This document shows, one piece after another, positions 43,785 to 52,562 of a stretch of 64,000 bases of DNA. Below the pieces are notes generated by a model that ran no database searches, was not told the origin of the DNA, and saw only the letters and a list, made by a program, of their open reading frames with translations. The translations under genes were made by a program, and so were the position numbers. The DNA is taken from NCBI RefSeq assembly GCF_030167925.1, contig NZ_JASKUT010000002.1:682001-746000 (forward strand), given 5' to 3'. This DNA comes from Paenibacillus silviterrae. Lineage in GTDB: Bacteria; Bacillota; Bacilli; Paenibacillales; NBRC-103111. Positions within the stretch are counted from its first letter, which is position 1; the number at the start of each line of letters is the position of its first letter.

Positions 43785-44690
43785 TTAAACGGTAATCGTA
43801 ACCTGAATATCCTGCGGGTAGTTGCCAAAGCCTTTGCCGAACAGGCTTACGCCGCCGCAATTGATGGCATTCTCCGGGCATTGTATGCGAAAGAGAATCT
43901 CCGAGCCGGCTCTAATGCCGAGTTGACGGATTTGAACGTCAGAGCTGCGCACTCCGTCAATGAATGAGCCCTCCCGTGTCACAGAAATCGTCTTATGAAG
44001 CCCGTACTGCGTATCTTTCCACCAATTCGGGGTATATATACCTCTCTTGCTGCCGAAGTCACCCGGGCAGGTCCACGTCGCAACCTCCATATCATTGACA
44101 GCAAAGGTAATATCCGAGGGCCAATTCTCGTTATAGGTGGGGGCCTCTGAGCATATTTCAAGCGAGAAGGTGATGCTGGTGGCTTCCGATTGCCCAACCA
44201 AATAATTAGGGATGCGATACTCCACATAACCGCTTGCGAACCATAAGTGCTCCGCTCTCGTATGCTCAGGATCATCGAAGTAACGAGGGTCATCCATCAT
44301 TCCAATGCGCTTCTCCGTACCAGCCAGCCCACAGGTCGGCTGCACATCATAGCGGATATACTGCCCGATAGGCAATTCCACCGTATATCGGGTACGATCG
44401 TCAGACTTATCTTTCGATTCCGTTCGCAAAACTAATGTAAGCTGATCTACCTTTAAGGAGCACCGCTTTTGGGTTCCGCGCTTTCCAACGAGGTTCTCCG
44501 TTTGCACAATTCCCGCTTCCTCAAGCTTCTGAATATGCTTGGTAATAATAGCCGACGAGAAGCCGAGCGCCTCTGCAAGCTCGCCGATATTATATGGACG
44601 ACCATTTAACAGCTCTATGATACGAACTCTGGTTTCAGAGGAGAAGCATTCCAAAACACTCATATTCTTAGTTGTCACATCTAGATTCAT
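43785..44690 (-). CDS. ArsR-type HTH regulator with C-terminal sensor domain
   Basis: 301 residues. Residues ~10-80 are an ArsR/SmtB-like winged helix (TRVRIIELLNGRPYNIGELAEALGFSSAIITKHIQKLEEAGIV). The remaining ~200 residues are beta-rich (jelly-roll-like segments YVEYRIPNYLVGQ, ITFSLEICSEAP) with no metal-site Cys pair, so ligand sensing, perhaps of a glycan fragment, is inferred. Start at the ATG ending 44690, AGGAG 10 bp ahead. Divergent from the GH2 gene with a shared TTAACA-rich operator region. Confidence 0.83.
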   Translation of the reverse strand: MNLDVTTKNMSVLECFSSETRVRIIELLNGRPYNIGELAEALGFSSAIITKHIQKLEEAGIVQTENLVGKRGTQKRCSLKVDQLTLVLRTESKDKSDDRTRYTVELPIGQYIRYDVQPTCGLAGTEKRIGMMDDPRYFDDPEHTRAEHLWFASGYVEYRIPNYLVGQSEATSITFSLEICSEAPTYNENWPSDITFAVNDMEVATWTCPGDFGSKRGIYTPNWWKDTQYGLHKTISVTREGSFIDGVRSSDVQIRQLGIRAGSEILFRIQCPENAINCGGVSLFGKGFGNYPQDIQVTITV

Positions 44691-44732
44691 GACCATCACA
44701 CTCCTGTCGTAAACGATTATATAACTATTAAG

Positions 44733-44819
44733 TTAACATATCAACAAAATGATTGACTTTTAATGAATCTCGCTTTAGTATTTAACATATGAATAATAAT
44801 GTTAATTAAATAATTAACA
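44733..44819. promoter_or_regulatory. GH2 promoter with TTAACA operator cluster
   Basis: TTGACT (44753-44758), 17 bp, TAGTAT (44776-44781). TTAACATAT occurs at 44733-44741 and 44782-44790, and arms TGTTAATTA and TAATTAACA form a 20-bp palindrome at 44800-44819. These flank the promoter and +1 and fit repression by the divergent ArsR-type protein. Confidence 0.65.
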
Positions 44820-44834
44820 AGAAGGAGCGTTCCT

Positions 44835-46601
44835 ATGTCAACTGAAGTATTACGCCCAGAGTATCCGCGCCCGCAGCTTATGAGGGAGCAGTGGTTGAAT
44901 CTTAATGGAGCATGGGAGTTTGCATTCGATGATGAGCGTATTGGCGACGCTCAGCAGTGGGGACTGGGGGATAAGAGCTTGTCCAAGCAGATTCAAGTCC
45001 CCTTTGCCTATCAGAGTAAATTAAGCGGCATAGGGGAGAAGGGCTTTCATGATCTCGTTTGGTATCGACGCCTTTTCCAAATTCCTGCGGAGTGGACCGG
45101 CCAAAGAATCCTGCTTCACTTCGGTGCTGTCGACTACGCCGCAACAGTGTGGGTGAATGGTCGTAATGTTGCATTCCATGAAGGGGGGCATACGCCGTTT
45201 CATGCCGACATTACCCAGGCACTCCAATCCGGTGACAATGTCGTGGTTGTTCGAGCGGAGGATTTCAGCCGTGATGTGACGCTGCCCCGCGGGAAACAAT
45301 ATTGGAAGGAAGATTCTGCTTCGATTTTCTATACAAGAACGACAGGAATTTGGCAGACCGTTTGGTTGGAGCCGGTGAACGAGCTGTACATAACGAAGCT
45401 AAAGTTTAAGCCGGATATTGACAGGAACGAAATCCATATTCGGACCTTCCTGAACCAAATACCATCGGGAAGCAAGGCGGAAGCCCGAATCGATATTCGC
45501 TTTAAGGACGAATATTCGACAAGCACCACGTTCAGCCTGAATCACGCGGAAGAGGGCAGAACCGTCGCCCTGCACGACTTCAATGATCATGGGTTAGGTC
45601 GGTGGTGGACGCCCCACAAACCGAATCTCTACGATGTAACGGTTACTCTGCTTGTGGACGGCAAGCAGGTCGATACTCTGGAAAGCTATTTCGGCATGCG
45701 GAAAGTATCGGTCGAAGCAGGGAAGGTCATGCTGAACAACCGGGTATATTTCATGAGGTTGATTCTCGACCAAGGCTACTTCCCCGACGGCATCCTGACG
45801 GCACCGAGCGATGAGGCGCTGAAGCAGGACATCGAGCTGTCCAAGGCCATGGGCTTCAACGGGGCGCGCAAGCATCAGAAAATCGAGGACCCTCGTTTCA
45901 TGTATTGGGCGGATAAGCTGGGATACCTCGTTTGGGGCGAAATGGCTAACGCCTACAGCTACTCGGAAGAGTATGTCCGCAAGGTGACACTGGAGTGGCA
46001 GGAAGCGATTGAGCGGGACTATAATCATCCTTGTATCGTAGCTTGGGTACCGATTAATGAAAGCTGGGGCGTGCCGAACATCCTTGTTGACAAGCGGCAG
46101 CAGCAGCATACGCTTGCCATGTACCATATGACCAAATCGCTGGATGAAACTCGTCTCGTCGTCTCTAACGATGGGTGGGAGCATATGAAAACCGACTTAG
46201 TCACCATCCACGACTATGCTTGGAAGAGGGATGATTTGGAGGAGCGCTACTCGACTCTGGAGAAGACGCTTGGACCGAAGCCGCATCGCCGTGAAGTGCT
46301 TGTCGGAGGGACAGCCTATGAGGGACAGCCGATTCTGGTTACCGAGTTTGGCGGGATTGCCTTCAAGAAAAGCGAATGGGAGGGCTGGGGTTACTCCGGT
46401 GCGGAGAACGAAGAGGACTTTCTTAAGAAGCTGGCGGACGTTGTCGAACCTTTCCTGCAATCTCCTCATGTTCAAGGAATTTGTTATACCCAGCTAACCG
46501 ATGTGGAACAGGAAATCAACGGGTTGCTCACATATGATCGCGTGCCGAAGGCGCCTTTGGAAGAAATTAAGAAAATCTTTAACGGGCCCGTAAAGTACTG
46601 A
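44835..46601 (+). CDS. Glycoside hydrolase family 2 (beta-galactosidase/beta-glucuronidase-like)
   Basis: 588 residues: N-terminal jelly-roll sugar-binding domain (LNLNGAWEFAFDD, HFGAVDYAATVWVNGRNVAFHEGGHTPF), immunoglobulin-like middle, TIM barrel. Predicted acid/base is Glu409 (WVPINESWG) and nucleophile Glu504 (LVTEFGG). No signal peptide, so it is cytoplasmic and acts on imported oligosaccharide. AAGAAGGAGCG precedes the ATG. The exact sugar is uncertain. Confidence 0.93.
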   Translation: MSTEVLRPEYPRPQLMREQWLNLNGAWEFAFDDERIGDAQQWGLGDKSLSKQIQVPFAYQSKLSGIGEKGFHDLVWYRRLFQIPAEWTGQRILLHFGAVDYAATVWVNGRNVAFHEGGHTPFHADITQALQSGDNVVVVRAEDFSRDVTLPRGKQYWKEDSASIFYTRTTGIWQTVWLEPVNELYITKLKFKPDIDRNEIHIRTFLNQIPSGSKAEARIDIRFKDEYSTSTTFSLNHAEEGRTVALHDFNDHGLGRWWTPHKPNLYDVTVTLLVDGKQVDTLESYFGMRKVSVEAGKVMLNNRVYFMRLILDQGYFPDGILTAPSDEALKQDIELSKAMGFNGARKHQKIEDPRFMYWADKLGYLVWGEMANAYSYSEEYVRKVTLEWQEAIERDYNHPCIVAWVPINESWGVPNILVDKRQQQHTLAMYHMTKSLDETRLVVSNDGWEHMKTDLVTIHDYAWKRDDLEERYSTLEKTLGPKPHRREVLVGGTAYEGQPILVTEFGGIAFKKSEWEGWGYSGAENEEDFLKKLADVVEPFLQSPHVQGICYTQLTDVEQEINGLLTYDRVPKAPLEEIKKIFNGPVKY

Positions 46602-46923
46602 GAACGCCTTAGGGATACGACTTGAATAGCCGTTAACAATGCTCCGCTCCTCAATAGGGGATGCGGAGCAAACCTCCAGGGTGATTGTACTACTCATTGG
46701 AATGAGAACATTGCTTAAGAATGCTAAGACGGGAACCAGGTATGGATAATTATGAAAGCGATTACTGAAACCCATTGAATACCTTATATGGATTTACTAG
46801 GGGCGTCTATAAGAGGTAAGTAGATGCCCGCAATGGTACTTTTCTGAAAGAGGAGTAGTTCAACAGCACAGTGTCGCACAGAGCCTTATCCTGCAAAAAT
46901 TCGAAGATTATGGAGGGACCGAA
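46602..46923. other. 322-bp intergenic region with two hairpins
   Basis: No gene seen. TGCTCCGC...GCGGAGCA (46640-46670, 11 bp with one bulge, no T-run) and GGGCGTCTA...TAGATGCCC (46801-46829). A weak promoter candidate is TTACTG (46762) with 17-bp spacer and TATATG. Confidence 0.4.
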
Positions 46924-48225
46924 TTGAAAAGGAAGTTAGCACTCACTACCACAGTCTTAGCGTTGCTTTTGAATATCGGCTGCCAAAGTCAAACGATGTC
47001 CGGCGAAAAAAGCACGGATGTGTCCGAGATCAGTACGGAACCTGTTACTTTAAAGCTACTGGTTGCCCATGGCTTTTTCGCGAAAGAAGATTTTGACACC
47101 TATTTTGTTGAACAGGTAAAAAAGAAATTTCCGCATATTACATTGGAAATGGTTAGCGGCAAGCTGCAGGAGATGATAACTTCGGGTGATGTACCCGATA
47201 TTTTAATCGCCGGGTTGCCAGGGATTCCTGCTTTACAGGATTTACAAATTATTGAGGATTTGAATCCGTATATCAAAAAGTTTAATTTTGACGTTTCCAA
47301 GTACGATCCGGTCTCCATTGAAGCGATGAAGAAGTTTGGCGATAAAGGTGAAATGTATGGACTCCCGTTTCGGATGAACATTCCTGCTCTTTTTTATAAC
47401 AAGGTTATATTTGATCGATTCGGAATCTCTTATCCAAAGGAAGGCATGACATGGGAAGAGACAATTGATTTGGCGCGTAAGCTGACTCGGAGTGACGGAG
47501 GCGTTCAGTATGTGGGTCTCTACGCAGGGGGAGCGGACCGATTTGCGATGGGATTAACTTTGCCTTATGTAAATAAGCAGACGAACGAAGCCGTATTGAC
47601 AACGGATAGCTGGGCAAAGGTGCTGAATTTGCATAAAGCCATGCATGACATTCCGGGATATGTGAAGGACGGTAAAGTAGTAAACAACTCGCACATTATG
47701 TTTGTGAAAGAAAAAACACTTGCTATGGCCGGCTATTGGGGTGCAGATATTATCGGTGAAATCGATAAATTGTATAGGAATGGTCAGGAGCTCGATTGGG
47801 ACATGGTAACACTCCCCGTTTTTGAGAAGGGCAATGGCTATGCATGGCAGGCGGAAACACATAACATGTTTGTGACCACGACAAGTAAACATAAAGACCA
47901 AGCTTTCCAGGTGCTGTCTCTTGTTGCCGGGGAAGAGGTACAGAAGATCATCAATAAGAGCGGGAGAATTCCCGTTCTGAAGAAAACCGAAGAAATGAAG
48001 AAAGAGTTTGGTGCGGATTTGGAATTCTTAAAGGGGAAAAATACAAATGCCTTCTTCAACCTCCAGCCGGGAATGCATGAGCATACGAAATATGATTCTA
48101 AAGGCAGAAGCTTAATTGTAGAAGCGGCCAATGAGCTGATCCTGAAAGGCACCGATGTCAATACCGCCTTGCGGAACGCGCAGGAAAAACTAAATCAGTA
48201 TATCAAGGAACAAGTAATCAAGTAA
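46924..48225 (+). CDS. ABC-type sugar-binding lipoprotein (orphan, SBP_bac_1)
   Basis: 433 residues with lipobox LNIGC (Cys20) after a basic N-terminus, then the family core (DLNPYIKKF, YGLPFRMNIPALFYNKVIFDRFGI, WEETIDLARKLT). The start is a TTG at 46924 with GGAGGGA ahead. It is of the ~430-residue YesO/MsmE type, unlike the ~515-residue LplA type at 53474. No permease pair follows it: the next gene is a sensor kinase. It may feed the permeases at 51575/52563 or present ligand to the kinase (inference). Confidence 0.92.
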   Translation: MKRKLALTTTVLALLLNIGCQSQTMSGEKSTDVSEISTEPVTLKLLVAHGFFAKEDFDTYFVEQVKKKFPHITLEMVSGKLQEMITSGDVPDILIAGLPGIPALQDLQIIEDLNPYIKKFNFDVSKYDPVSIEAMKKFGDKGEMYGLPFRMNIPALFYNKVIFDRFGISYPKEGMTWEETIDLARKLTRSDGGVQYVGLYAGGADRFAMGLTLPYVNKQTNEAVLTTDSWAKVLNLHKAMHDIPGYVKDGKVVNNSHIMFVKEKTLAMAGYWGADIIGEIDKLYRNGQELDWDMVTLPVFEKGNGYAWQAETHNMFVTTTSKHKDQAFQVLSLVAGEEVQKIINKSGRIPVLKKTEEMKKEFGADLEFLKGKNTNAFFNLQPGMHEHTKYDSKGRSLIVEAANELILKGTDVNTALRNAQEKLNQYIKEQVIK

Positions 48226-48261
48226 CAACCATTCTAAATATACCGGAGGTGTCTGAAAAAG

Positions 48262-48432
48262 AAGTGGAGACTTGCCGTCACGTGTGACGGCTATTGTAAA
48301 TTGTTTAATATGCAGACAGGCAAAGCACTCGATGTAAACGGAGCGAGAATCGACAGGTGCACATACGTAGGGACTTGGCAGGATCTGCCCGGCGGGACCG
48401 CCCATTTCGGGCTCCTTTACCGATTGGATTGA
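48262..48432 (+). pseudogene. Remnant of a ricin-type (RICIN/CBM13-like) lectin domain
   Basis: The frame reads KWRLAVTCDGYCKLFNMQTGKALDVNGA..., then VGTWQDLPGGTAHF, the typical (K)WR...GYYKLxNxxSGKxLDVxGAS pattern of beta-trefoil lectin repeats. Aromatic positions are replaced by Cys, there is no start codon, and the preceding stop is at 48235. About 57 residues survive. Confidence 0.65.
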
Positions 48433-48434
48433 TG

Positions 48435-48463
48435 TTGTAAGCGTATCCGAATTCCATTACAAT
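48435..48463 (+). promoter_or_regulatory. Sigma-A promoter of kinase/regulator pair
   Basis: TTGTAA (48435-48440), 17-bp spacer, TACAAT (48458-48463). Confidence 0.6.
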
Positions 48464-48465
48464 GA

Positions 48466-48501
48466 GGGGGAAACCACGCCTTATAAGGTATGGTTTCCCC
48501 C
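48466..48501. repeat. 36-bp palindrome at the predicted transcription start
   Basis: GGGGGAAACCA and TGGTTTCCCCC arms enclose CCTTATAAGG. It begins 3 bp after the -10 and lacks a T-run, so it is an operator or a 5'-end stabilising hairpin rather than a terminator. Confidence 0.7.
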
Positions 48502-48580
48502 TATAAGCATTGGGACCGGCTCTTACAGAGGGGAAAGGGAGGAAAGTTTGGTCTTCGTTTGAATGGGTGGAGGAGAAACC

Positions 48581-50362
48581 ATGGTGAACACAATCGGGAG
48601 AGCACTAACGATAAAAACAAAGCTTCTGTTGCTAATCCTTTTCTTTCTATGTGTCCCGCTGCTTGCCTTTGGTGCGTTATGGTATGAAAGATCTTCCGAA
48701 GAAATTGAGAACAATGCGATCGGCTATAGTGAACAGCTCGTAAGGCAGGTGAATTCCCAGCTCGACGGCTACTTTACCGATTTGGAACGAATCACGTATC
48801 CTCTTCTGCTTCATCCGCATATCCAAGCTTTTATGAAGCTTGACCCGAATGACCAATACCAAAGATTCATCGTGAATAACAAGATATCCGAGGAGCTGTT
48901 TCCGAACATCACGTTCGGTCGTCCGGACATCTATGGCCTGTCGATCGTATCGAAACATGGACATGCTGCCTCCAGCTATAGCTCTTTCGCAGGAATTGCC
49001 AGCTACGAGAAGTACAAGGATACACTGCTCGGCGAGCGTAATTATAAAATAACCGGGTTAAGCTACATGGAATCCACCCCGGTGTTGACCATCGGCCGCC
49101 AATTTTTGGATACGGTTTCCTATGAGTCGCAAGGTATGCTAATTGCCTATGTACGGCTGAACGAGATCATTAAGATTTGTGAAAAAATCAAGCTCGGCCA
49201 AAGCGGGTTTGTGTGGATTTACGACGGGGATGGACGAATTGTTTACCATCCTGAGAAGGAGAAGTGGGGCAAGGGGGTATCAAACTCCGATATTACCCTT
49301 AGGCTTAGTGAACAGCATGGATATTATATTGAGAAGGGATCCGGCGATAACCGGCTCATCATTTATGAACGATCGCAAATGACGGATTGGACGCTCGTTT
49401 CCGAGGTGCCATTGAAGGAGCTGAACGGGGGCTTGATCCGTCTAAGAAACATCACCATCTGGACCGGCCTTCTGCTCGTCGGATTGGTGCTGGTGCTGAT
49501 CGGCGGATTTTCTTGGCACTTAACGCAATCGTTATCCCACCTGCAAAGATTAATGAGAAGGGCAGAGGAGGGCGACCTCAGTGTGAAAGCTCCGGAGCGG
49601 CGCCATGATGAAATTGGCGGCCTGAATCGCAGCTTTAACCGGATGGTCAGCGAAATTCGCCGCCTTATTGAAGAAGTTCACTCTTCAAGAACCAAAGAAC
49701 AGGAGATGGAGATTCGCAGGCGGGAATCGGTGCTTCAAGCGATGCAATCGCAGATTAACCCGCATTTCTTGTACAATACGCTTGAAATCATCAATTCTTA
49801 TGCAATTATAGAAGGAGTAAAGCCGATCAGCAGAATGGCCACGTCACTTGCCGACATTTTCCGGTACAGTGTCGGCAATCCGAAACAGTCCGTGACTTTG
49901 CTCGATGAAATACGATATATCCGGACCTATCTGGATATTCAGAAGGAGCGGTTTCATTCGCTGCATGTACACATCGATGTGGAGGATGAGCTATTGGCCC
50001 GTGTCAAGGCGGTGCGGCTCATGGTGCAGCCTCTCGTGGAAAATGCATTTAAGCATGGCTATCAGGAGCGCAAGCAAAAACCGAGCTATATCGGCATCGT
50101 CGGCTTACGCATGGAAGAAGGATACGTGCTGAGGGTTGAAGATAACGGGAAAGGAATGAGCGCTGAGCTTAAGGCTGTCTATAACGCCGCGTTCCAAACA
50201 GGTATCATGGAAGGACATAACGGTCACTCCCCCGACCGGATAGGCTTGTGGAACGTTCATCAGCGAATCCGGTTAAACTTTGGTCCGCCCTACGGGCTTA
50301 CCATCTTGAAGTCGGACGAGACCGGCACGGTTATTGAAATGACGCTCAAAATTACCGAGTGA
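48581..50362 (+). CDS. Sensor histidine kinase, YesM-like
   Basis: 593 residues: membrane segment 1 (LLLLILFFLCVPLLAFGAL), dCache-like extracytoplasmic region (VWIYDGDGRIVYHP), membrane segment 2 (IWTGLLLVGLVLVLIGGF), HAMP (LMRRAEEGDLSVKAP), dimer domain LQAMQSQINPHFLYNTLE with the phospho-His, HATPase (PLVENAFKHG; DNGKGMS). ATG at 48581 after GGTGGAGGAG. Followed by its regulator 15 bp on. Confidence 0.95.
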   Translation: MVNTIGRALTIKTKLLLLILFFLCVPLLAFGALWYERSSEEIENNAIGYSEQLVRQVNSQLDGYFTDLERITYPLLLHPHIQAFMKLDPNDQYQRFIVNNKISEELFPNITFGRPDIYGLSIVSKHGHAASSYSSFAGIASYEKYKDTLLGERNYKITGLSYMESTPVLTIGRQFLDTVSYESQGMLIAYVRLNEIIKICEKIKLGQSGFVWIYDGDGRIVYHPEKEKWGKGVSNSDITLRLSEQHGYYIEKGSGDNRLIIYERSQMTDWTLVSEVPLKELNGGLIRLRNITIWTGLLLVGLVLVLIGGFSWHLTQSLSHLQRLMRRAEEGDLSVKAPERRHDEIGGLNRSFNRMVSEIRRLIEEVHSSRTKEQEMEIRRRESVLQAMQSQINPHFLYNTLEIINSYAIIEGVKPISRMATSLADIFRYSVGNPKQSVTLLDEIRYIRTYLDIQKERFHSLHVHIDVEDELLARVKAVRLMVQPLVENAFKHGYQERKQKPSYIGIVGLRMEEGYVLRVEDNGKGMSAELKAVYNAAFQTGIMEGHNGHSPDRIGLWNVHQRIRLNFGPPYGLTILKSDETGTVIEMTLKITE

Positions 50363-50377
50363 GGCAGGTGATGATGA

Positions 50378-51433
50378 ATGTATCATGTGTTGATCGTTGA
50401 TGACGAAGTTATGATTAAACGAAGCTTGACCAAGCTGATTAATCAAAGCCCCTACGGCTTTCAGGTCGTTGGAGAAGCGGAGGACGGCAGCGAGGCATTG
50501 GCTTTGTGGGAGCGCTTGACACCGCATTTAGTAATCACCGATATCAGCATGCCGGTTATGGACGGATTGGAGCTGATTTCGTCCATACGCAGCCGGGAGA
50601 GGGAGACGGAAGTCGTCATCCTGTCGGGCTATGATGATTTTGCCTATGCACAGCAGGCAGTGAGGTACGGTATTATGGATTACGTGCTGAAGCCGGTAAG
50701 GGAGGAGCAGCTCAATGAAATTTTAGCCAAAGCTGCGGAGAAAATTGGAGAGCGGACTCGGCTCCGGAAGGATCGCGGAAGAAGACTGCTGGAATGTCAA
50801 GCGGCCGCGGCCGTGCTTGCCGAACAGCTATGGCTGCTTAATGAAGCTGAGGCTTATCAGCAGCTGGACGCTGCGTACAGCCATCTTACTGAGCAGGGGA
50901 TTTCTCAGGCGGAGTCGGTCCGTGTATTCGAAGATATGCTCAGCTTGGCGGAAGGGGAGCTGCTTCAGCGCAGTTCGGGTAAAATTCGCGAGACAGAGAA
51001 GCCCTTGTTCCCCACGGTGGAGACATCGCATGATTTGAAACGTGAAGCCGGAGCTATCCTCTCCTCGTGGATGGAACAAATCCGTCAAATGCGCAACTGG
51101 GGTCAAAGGCATAGCATTCAGAGGGCGGTGGAGTATATTGATAAAAACTTTGCCGGTGAGGAGTTATCTCTGCAGTCCGTGGCAGATGAGGCGGGAATGT
51201 CATCCTCCTATTTCAGCCGACTTTTTAAAGAGGAGCTCGGGGTAAGCTTCATCGATTATATTACCCGGCTTCGGATGGAAAAGGCGAAGGAGCTGCTTCA
51301 GGAACCAGGGAGCAAGACCTACGAAATCGCTTATGCCGTAGGGTATTCCGATTATCCCCATTTTGCCAAGTCGTTTAAGAAATACTGCGGATTTTCTCCA
51401 AAGGAATATAAGAAAAGATTGACAGGAGGCTGA
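50378..51433 (+). CDS. Response regulator, YesN-like (REC + AraC HTH)
   Basis: 351 residues: receiver (Asp8-Asp9, phospho-acceptor Asp55 in VITDISMPVMDG, Lys in YVLKPV), a ~110-residue linker and a C-terminal AraC HTH (LSLQSVADEAGMSSSYFSRLFK; TYEIAYAVGYSDYPHFAKSFKK). CAGGTG precedes the ATG. It probably activates the transporter/GH63 operon that starts 140 bp downstream. Confidence 0.95.
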   Translation: MYHVLIVDDEVMIKRSLTKLINQSPYGFQVVGEAEDGSEALALWERLTPHLVITDISMPVMDGLELISSIRSRERETEVVILSGYDDFAYAQQAVRYGIMDYVLKPVREEQLNEILAKAAEKIGERTRLRKDRGRRLLECQAAAAVLAEQLWLLNEAEAYQQLDAAYSHLTEQGISQAESVRVFEDMLSLAEGELLQRSSGKIRETEKPLFPTVETSHDLKREAGAILSSWMEQIRQMRNWGQRHSIQRAVEYIDKNFAGEELSLQSVADEAGMSSSYFSRLFKEELGVSFIDYITRLRMEKAKELLQEPGSKTYEIAYAVGYSDYPHFAKSFKKYCGFSPKEYKKRLTGG

Positions 51434-51458
51434 AGACGTGGCTGCACGTCTTTTTTTT
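51433..51458 (+). terminator. Rho-independent terminator
   Basis: AAGACGTG-GCTG-CACGTCTT then T-run. It separates the kinase/regulator unit from the transporter operon. Confidence 0.92.
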
Positions 51459-51533
51459 GTCGTAATTTGCAAGCGCATACAATCAAGTAAAAAATACACA
51501 ACTTTTTGCAAATTAATACATGTATTTCATTGT

Positions 51534-51547
51534 TGTAAACGTTTACT
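51534..51547 (+). promoter_or_regulatory. cre-like palindrome at transporter operon promoter
   Basis: TGTAAACGTTTACT contains the perfect palindrome GTAAACGTTTAC and fits cre at 13 of 14. It overlaps a -10 candidate TACTAT (51544-51549), whose -35 (TGTATT) is weak, as for an activator-dependent, CcpA-repressed promoter. Confidence 0.6.
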
Positions 51548-51574
51548 ATAAAGCTACGATCAAGAGAGGGGAGA

Positions 51575-52546
51575 ATGGACAACATGGAGTCAACGGGAAG
51601 GAGAACCGTACCGTCCGGGTCGGCGCAGGTGTTACCCGCAGCAGCGAAGCGAAAGCCTTATCTGCTGAAATATTGGCAGATCTATACGATGGTGCTGCCA
51701 GGCTTAATCTACTTTATTTTGTTCAAGTACGTTCCGATGGCCGGGATCGTGATTGCTTTTCAGGATTACAACGTATTCACCGGGATTGCCGGGAGCCCAT
51801 TCGTCGGTCTGAAGCATTTTGTCAACTTGTTTACGTATCCCGAGTTCCTCCGAGTCCTTAAGAACACATTGTTGATCAGTATATATCAAATCGTAATCGG
51901 GTTTCCGGCACCGATCCTGTTGGCCCTATTCATGAACGAAGTTCGGCGTATGGCGTTCAAACGTACGGTCCAAACCGTACTGTATTTGCCTCACTTCTTA
52001 TCGTGGGTTATCGTAGGCGGACTCGTCATTAACTTCTTATCCCCGAGCTCGGGGATGGTAAACGATGTTCTGCGTTGGCTAGGGAAAGAGCCGGTGTTTT
52101 TTATGCAGGAGCCGGACTTTTTCAGGTCGATCGTCGTCATCTCGGGAATTTGGAAGGAGGTCGGCTGGGGAACGATCATCTATTTAGCCGCTCTGGCCGG
52201 GATTCATCCGGAGTTGTATGAGGCTGCGGAGGTCGACGGAGCGGGTAAGCTTCGCCAAGCGATCAGCATCACGCTTCCGGCACTGCTTCCGACCATCATG
52301 GTGCTGCTGCTGCTGCGCATAGGGCATGTACTCGATCTCGGCTTCGAGCAGGTTTATATGCTGCTGAACCCATTGGTCACGGTAACGGGGGAAATCATTG
52401 ATACTTATATTTACCGTGTCGGCTTGCTGGGCGGGCAATACAGCTACACAACGGCGATCGGGTTGTTTAAATCGGTTGTAGGCGTAATTCTCGTTGTCGG
52501 CGCGAACCATCTAAGCAAAAAAACAACAGGAAATTCGATTTATTGA
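51575..52546 (+). CDS. Carbohydrate ABC transporter permease (LplB type)
   Basis: 323 residues, six membrane segments, EAA motif ELYEAAEVDGAGKLRQAISITLPALL near residue 215. Parallel in sequence and position to the permease at 14894. Starts at ATG 51575 (GAGAGGGGAG) or at the ATG three codons on. Confidence 0.95.
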   Translation: MDNMESTGRRTVPSGSAQVLPAAAKRKPYLLKYWQIYTMVLPGLIYFILFKYVPMAGIVIAFQDYNVFTGIAGSPFVGLKHFVNLFTYPEFLRVLKNTLLISIYQIVIGFPAPILLALFMNEVRRMAFKRTVQTVLYLPHFLSWVIVGGLVINFLSPSSGMVNDVLRWLGKEPVFFMQEPDFFRSIVVISGIWKEVGWGTIIYLAALAGIHPELYEAAEVDGAGKLRQAISITLPALLPTIMVLLLLRIGHVLDLGFEQVYMLLNPLVTVTGEIIDTYIYRVGLLGGQYSYTTAIGLFKSVVGVILVVGANHLSKKTTGNSIY

Positions 52547-52562
52547 TCGTAGAAAGGAGAAC

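Noticed and set aside
46494..46775. 93-residue minus-strand frame after the GH2 gene
   Set aside because: Overlaps the GH2 end and the hairpin at 46640; no ribosome site and no recognisable motif.
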